Positions 62,698 to 64,000 of a stretch of DNA of 64,000 bases are shown piece by piece. This stretch comes from Terriglobus aquaticus (GTDB lineage Bacteria > Acidobacteriota > Terriglobia > Terriglobales > Acidobacteriaceae): positions 2,294,001 through 2,358,000 of the forward strand of contig NZ_JAGSYB010000001.1 of assembly GCF_025685415.1 (NCBI RefSeq). The letters run 5' to 3'. The position numbers and the translations under genes are program-made. Position 1 is the stretch's first letter. Each line of letters opens with the position of its first letter. The notes under the pieces were generated by a model. The model saw nothing but the letters and a program-made list of their open reading frames with translations, ran no database searches and had not been told where the DNA came from.

Positions 62698-64000
62698 AGC
62701 CGCCCATCGGTTTCGTACTCGTCACGCATACGGCTCCCGCTCAGGCGATTCGACTGTGTCACCGGTTGAATCACATGTTCGGCGATCCGCCGATCGCTAT
62801 CCATCATGACTTCGGCAAAGCCGCACTCAATCGGGCAGACTTTCCTGCTAACGTTCGCTTCGTTGACCAGTGGGTCAACAGCGGCTGGGGCACCATCGGC
62901 GTCGTCGATTCGCTCATGGCCGCCCTCCGTCTGCTGTACACAGATCGCAACGACGGCTGGGGCGACCCCGACTGGTTCGTCTCACTCAGCGCCGCCGATT
63001 ACCCGATCCAAACCGCGGAGCACATCCTCCACCAGCTTCAGAACAGCAGCGTCGACGGCTACCTCGACAATCGCGAAATCACCTATGCCTCGTCTGCATA
63101 CTCGTCGGAGCGGCCAGGCGGAGCCTTCCCCTTCGCGCAGCCACGCTACCAGCAGCTTGCGTTTCGCCGCTACGTGGCCATCCCGTACCTGCCGTATACC
63201 ATCGCCCGCCGCTTCGACGTGCCTGCGGAACGGTACTGCTTCACGGCGCCCTGGCTGATCCGGCGGTTCACACCCTTCCACGATGGCCTGCGTTGCTTCG
63301 CCGGCGATGCCTGGATGACCATGCGTCGCAAGGTCGCCCACCTTCTGCTGGCGAACGATCCGACGTGGCAGCGATTGCATCGCCATTTCGCATCGCGCCC
63401 CTCCCCAGAGGAGGCGATCTATCACACTTTCCTGCTCAATCGAGCAGACGTGCGCCTCGATGCAAAGAACCTGCGCTACACCGATTGGCGCGGCCAGCAC
63501 GCACATCCGCGCACCTTGGGCGAACACGACGTCCCTCTTCTGCTGCGCTCAGCCGATCACTTTGCCCGCAAATTTCCCGATGACGCGGCGCTACTGCAAC
63601 GGCTCGATCAGCAGGTCGAGCAACACTCCACCTCCAGGGCCTACGGCATGCACCCCAGCGTCTCCGTCATCATTCCCAGCTACAACTGCGCTCGCTACCT
63701 TCCGCGCGCCATCGAAAGTGCTCTCGCGCAAACCTATACCGATCTCGAAGTCATCGTGGTTGACGATGGCTCCACCGACAACACCGCCGAGGTAATACAG
63801 CCCTACCTCGACCGCATTCGCTACATCCGCCAGGCGAACAAGGGCCTGCCCGGCGCTCGCAACACCGGCATCCGCGCGTCGCAGTCGGAGTTCGTCGCTC
63901 TACTGGATGCCGATGACGCCTGGCTTCCGGACAAGCTGGAACGCCAGATGCCGCGTTTTCAGGATCCGGCCGTGACCATCGTCTTCACGGACCTGAGCGT
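62694..64000 (+). CDS. Two-domain glycosyltransferase, GT14-like plus GT2 (3' end off the window)
   Basis: At least 435 residues, frame still open at the right edge. The start ATG overlaps the GT4 stop (ATGA). Residues about 1-310 look like a core-2/I-branching beta-1,6-GlcNAc-transferase (GT14) domain: VDQWVNSGWGTIGVVDSLMA, DWFVSLSAADYPIQTAEHIL (the S-x-x-DYP element of that family), FTAPWLIRRF and PEEAIYHTFLLNRADVRLD. From residue about 322 a GT2 domain begins with VSVIIPSYNCARYLPRAIES, then VVDDGSTDN (about 355) and LLDADDAW (about 403), the DxD motif. Both catalytic domains lie in one uninterrupted frame, suggesting consecutive sugar additions. The C-terminus is missing. Confidence 0.85.
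   Translation, partial: MKPPIGFVLVTHTAPAQAIRLCHRLNHMFGDPPIAIHHDFGKAALNRADFPANVRFVDQWVNSGWGTIGVVDSLMAALRLLYTDRNDGWGDPDWFVSLSAADYPIQTAEHILHQLQNSSVDGYLDNREITYASSAYSSERPGGAFPFAQPRYQQLAFRRYVAIPYLPYTIARRFDVPAERYCFTAPWLIRRFTPFHDGLRCFAGDAWMTMRRKVAHLLLANDPTWQRLHRHFASRPSPEEAIYHTFLLNRADVRLDAKNLRYTDWRGQHAHPRTLGEHDVPLLLRSADHFARKFPDDAALLQRLDQQVEQHSTSRAYGMHPSVSVIIPSYNCARYLPRAIESALAQTYTDLEVIVVDDGSTDNTAEVIQPYLDRIRYIRQANKGLPGARNTGIRASQSEFVALLDADDAWLPDKLERQMPRFQDPAVTIVFTDLS

Overview
The window looks like chromosomal DNA of an Acidobacteriota member (Terriglobus/Granulicella/Edaphobacter type). This is inferred from high G+C, an Oar-like TonB-dependent receptor with a carboxypeptidase-regulatory N-terminus, an ECF sigma factor overlapping a TolB/PD40-tailed Ser/Thr kinase, and secreted proteins of acidobacterial style. 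No rRNA, intact tRNA, insertion sequence, phage gene or CRISPR array was recognised. Two genes run off the window: a B12-binding radical SAM gene at the left edge and a two-domain glycosyltransferase at the right edge.

Layout. (1) 1-2014, minus: an 88-aa peptide gene followed by a cobalamin-binding radical SAM enzyme, a possible ribosomal-peptide modification pair. (2) 2152-5600, minus: sigma factor and Hanks-type kinase with a 4-base overlap. (3) 5749-15692: a secreted protein, a large TonB-dependent receptor, a family-2 glycoside hydrolase, a membrane protein and a putative secreted glycosidase, resembling a glycan-use locus. (4) 15711-28931, minus: ten tightly packed exopolysaccharide genes in the order export protein, tyrosine autokinase, flippase, polymerase, two glycosyltransferases, acetyltransferase, glycosyltransferase, WecA-like initiating transferase, glycosyltransferase. 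(5) 29066-35344, plus: divergent continuation with two glycosyltransferases, a GMC oxidoreductase, an aldo/keto reductase and mannose-1-phosphate guanylyltransferase. Regions 4 and 5 together could make, assemble and export a mannose-containing polysaccharide by a Wzx/Wzy route.

(6) 35484-39015: an XRE regulator, a degenerate receiver-like protein, a REC-PAS-histidine kinase and a NarL-type response regulator, with palindromes upstream of two of these genes. (7) 39331-44579: a PaoABC-like periplasmic molybdenum aldehyde oxidoreductase (minus) with a divergent XdhC-type maturation gene. (8) 44794-47332: a KimA/APC-type transporter and pdxH, converging on a bidirectional terminator. (9) 47641-53536: a CzcBAC/Cus-like tripartite heavy-metal RND efflux operon. 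(10) 53768-64000: a small secreted protein, two paralogous cysteine-rich secreted proteins (one with five Ig-like repeats and a lipoprotein signal) on either side of a family-2 glycosyltransferase, then an unknown protein, a GT4 enzyme and a GT14-GT2 fusion in one overlapping unit. Starts were chosen from ribosome-binding sites and overlaps; functions rest on motif recognition only.
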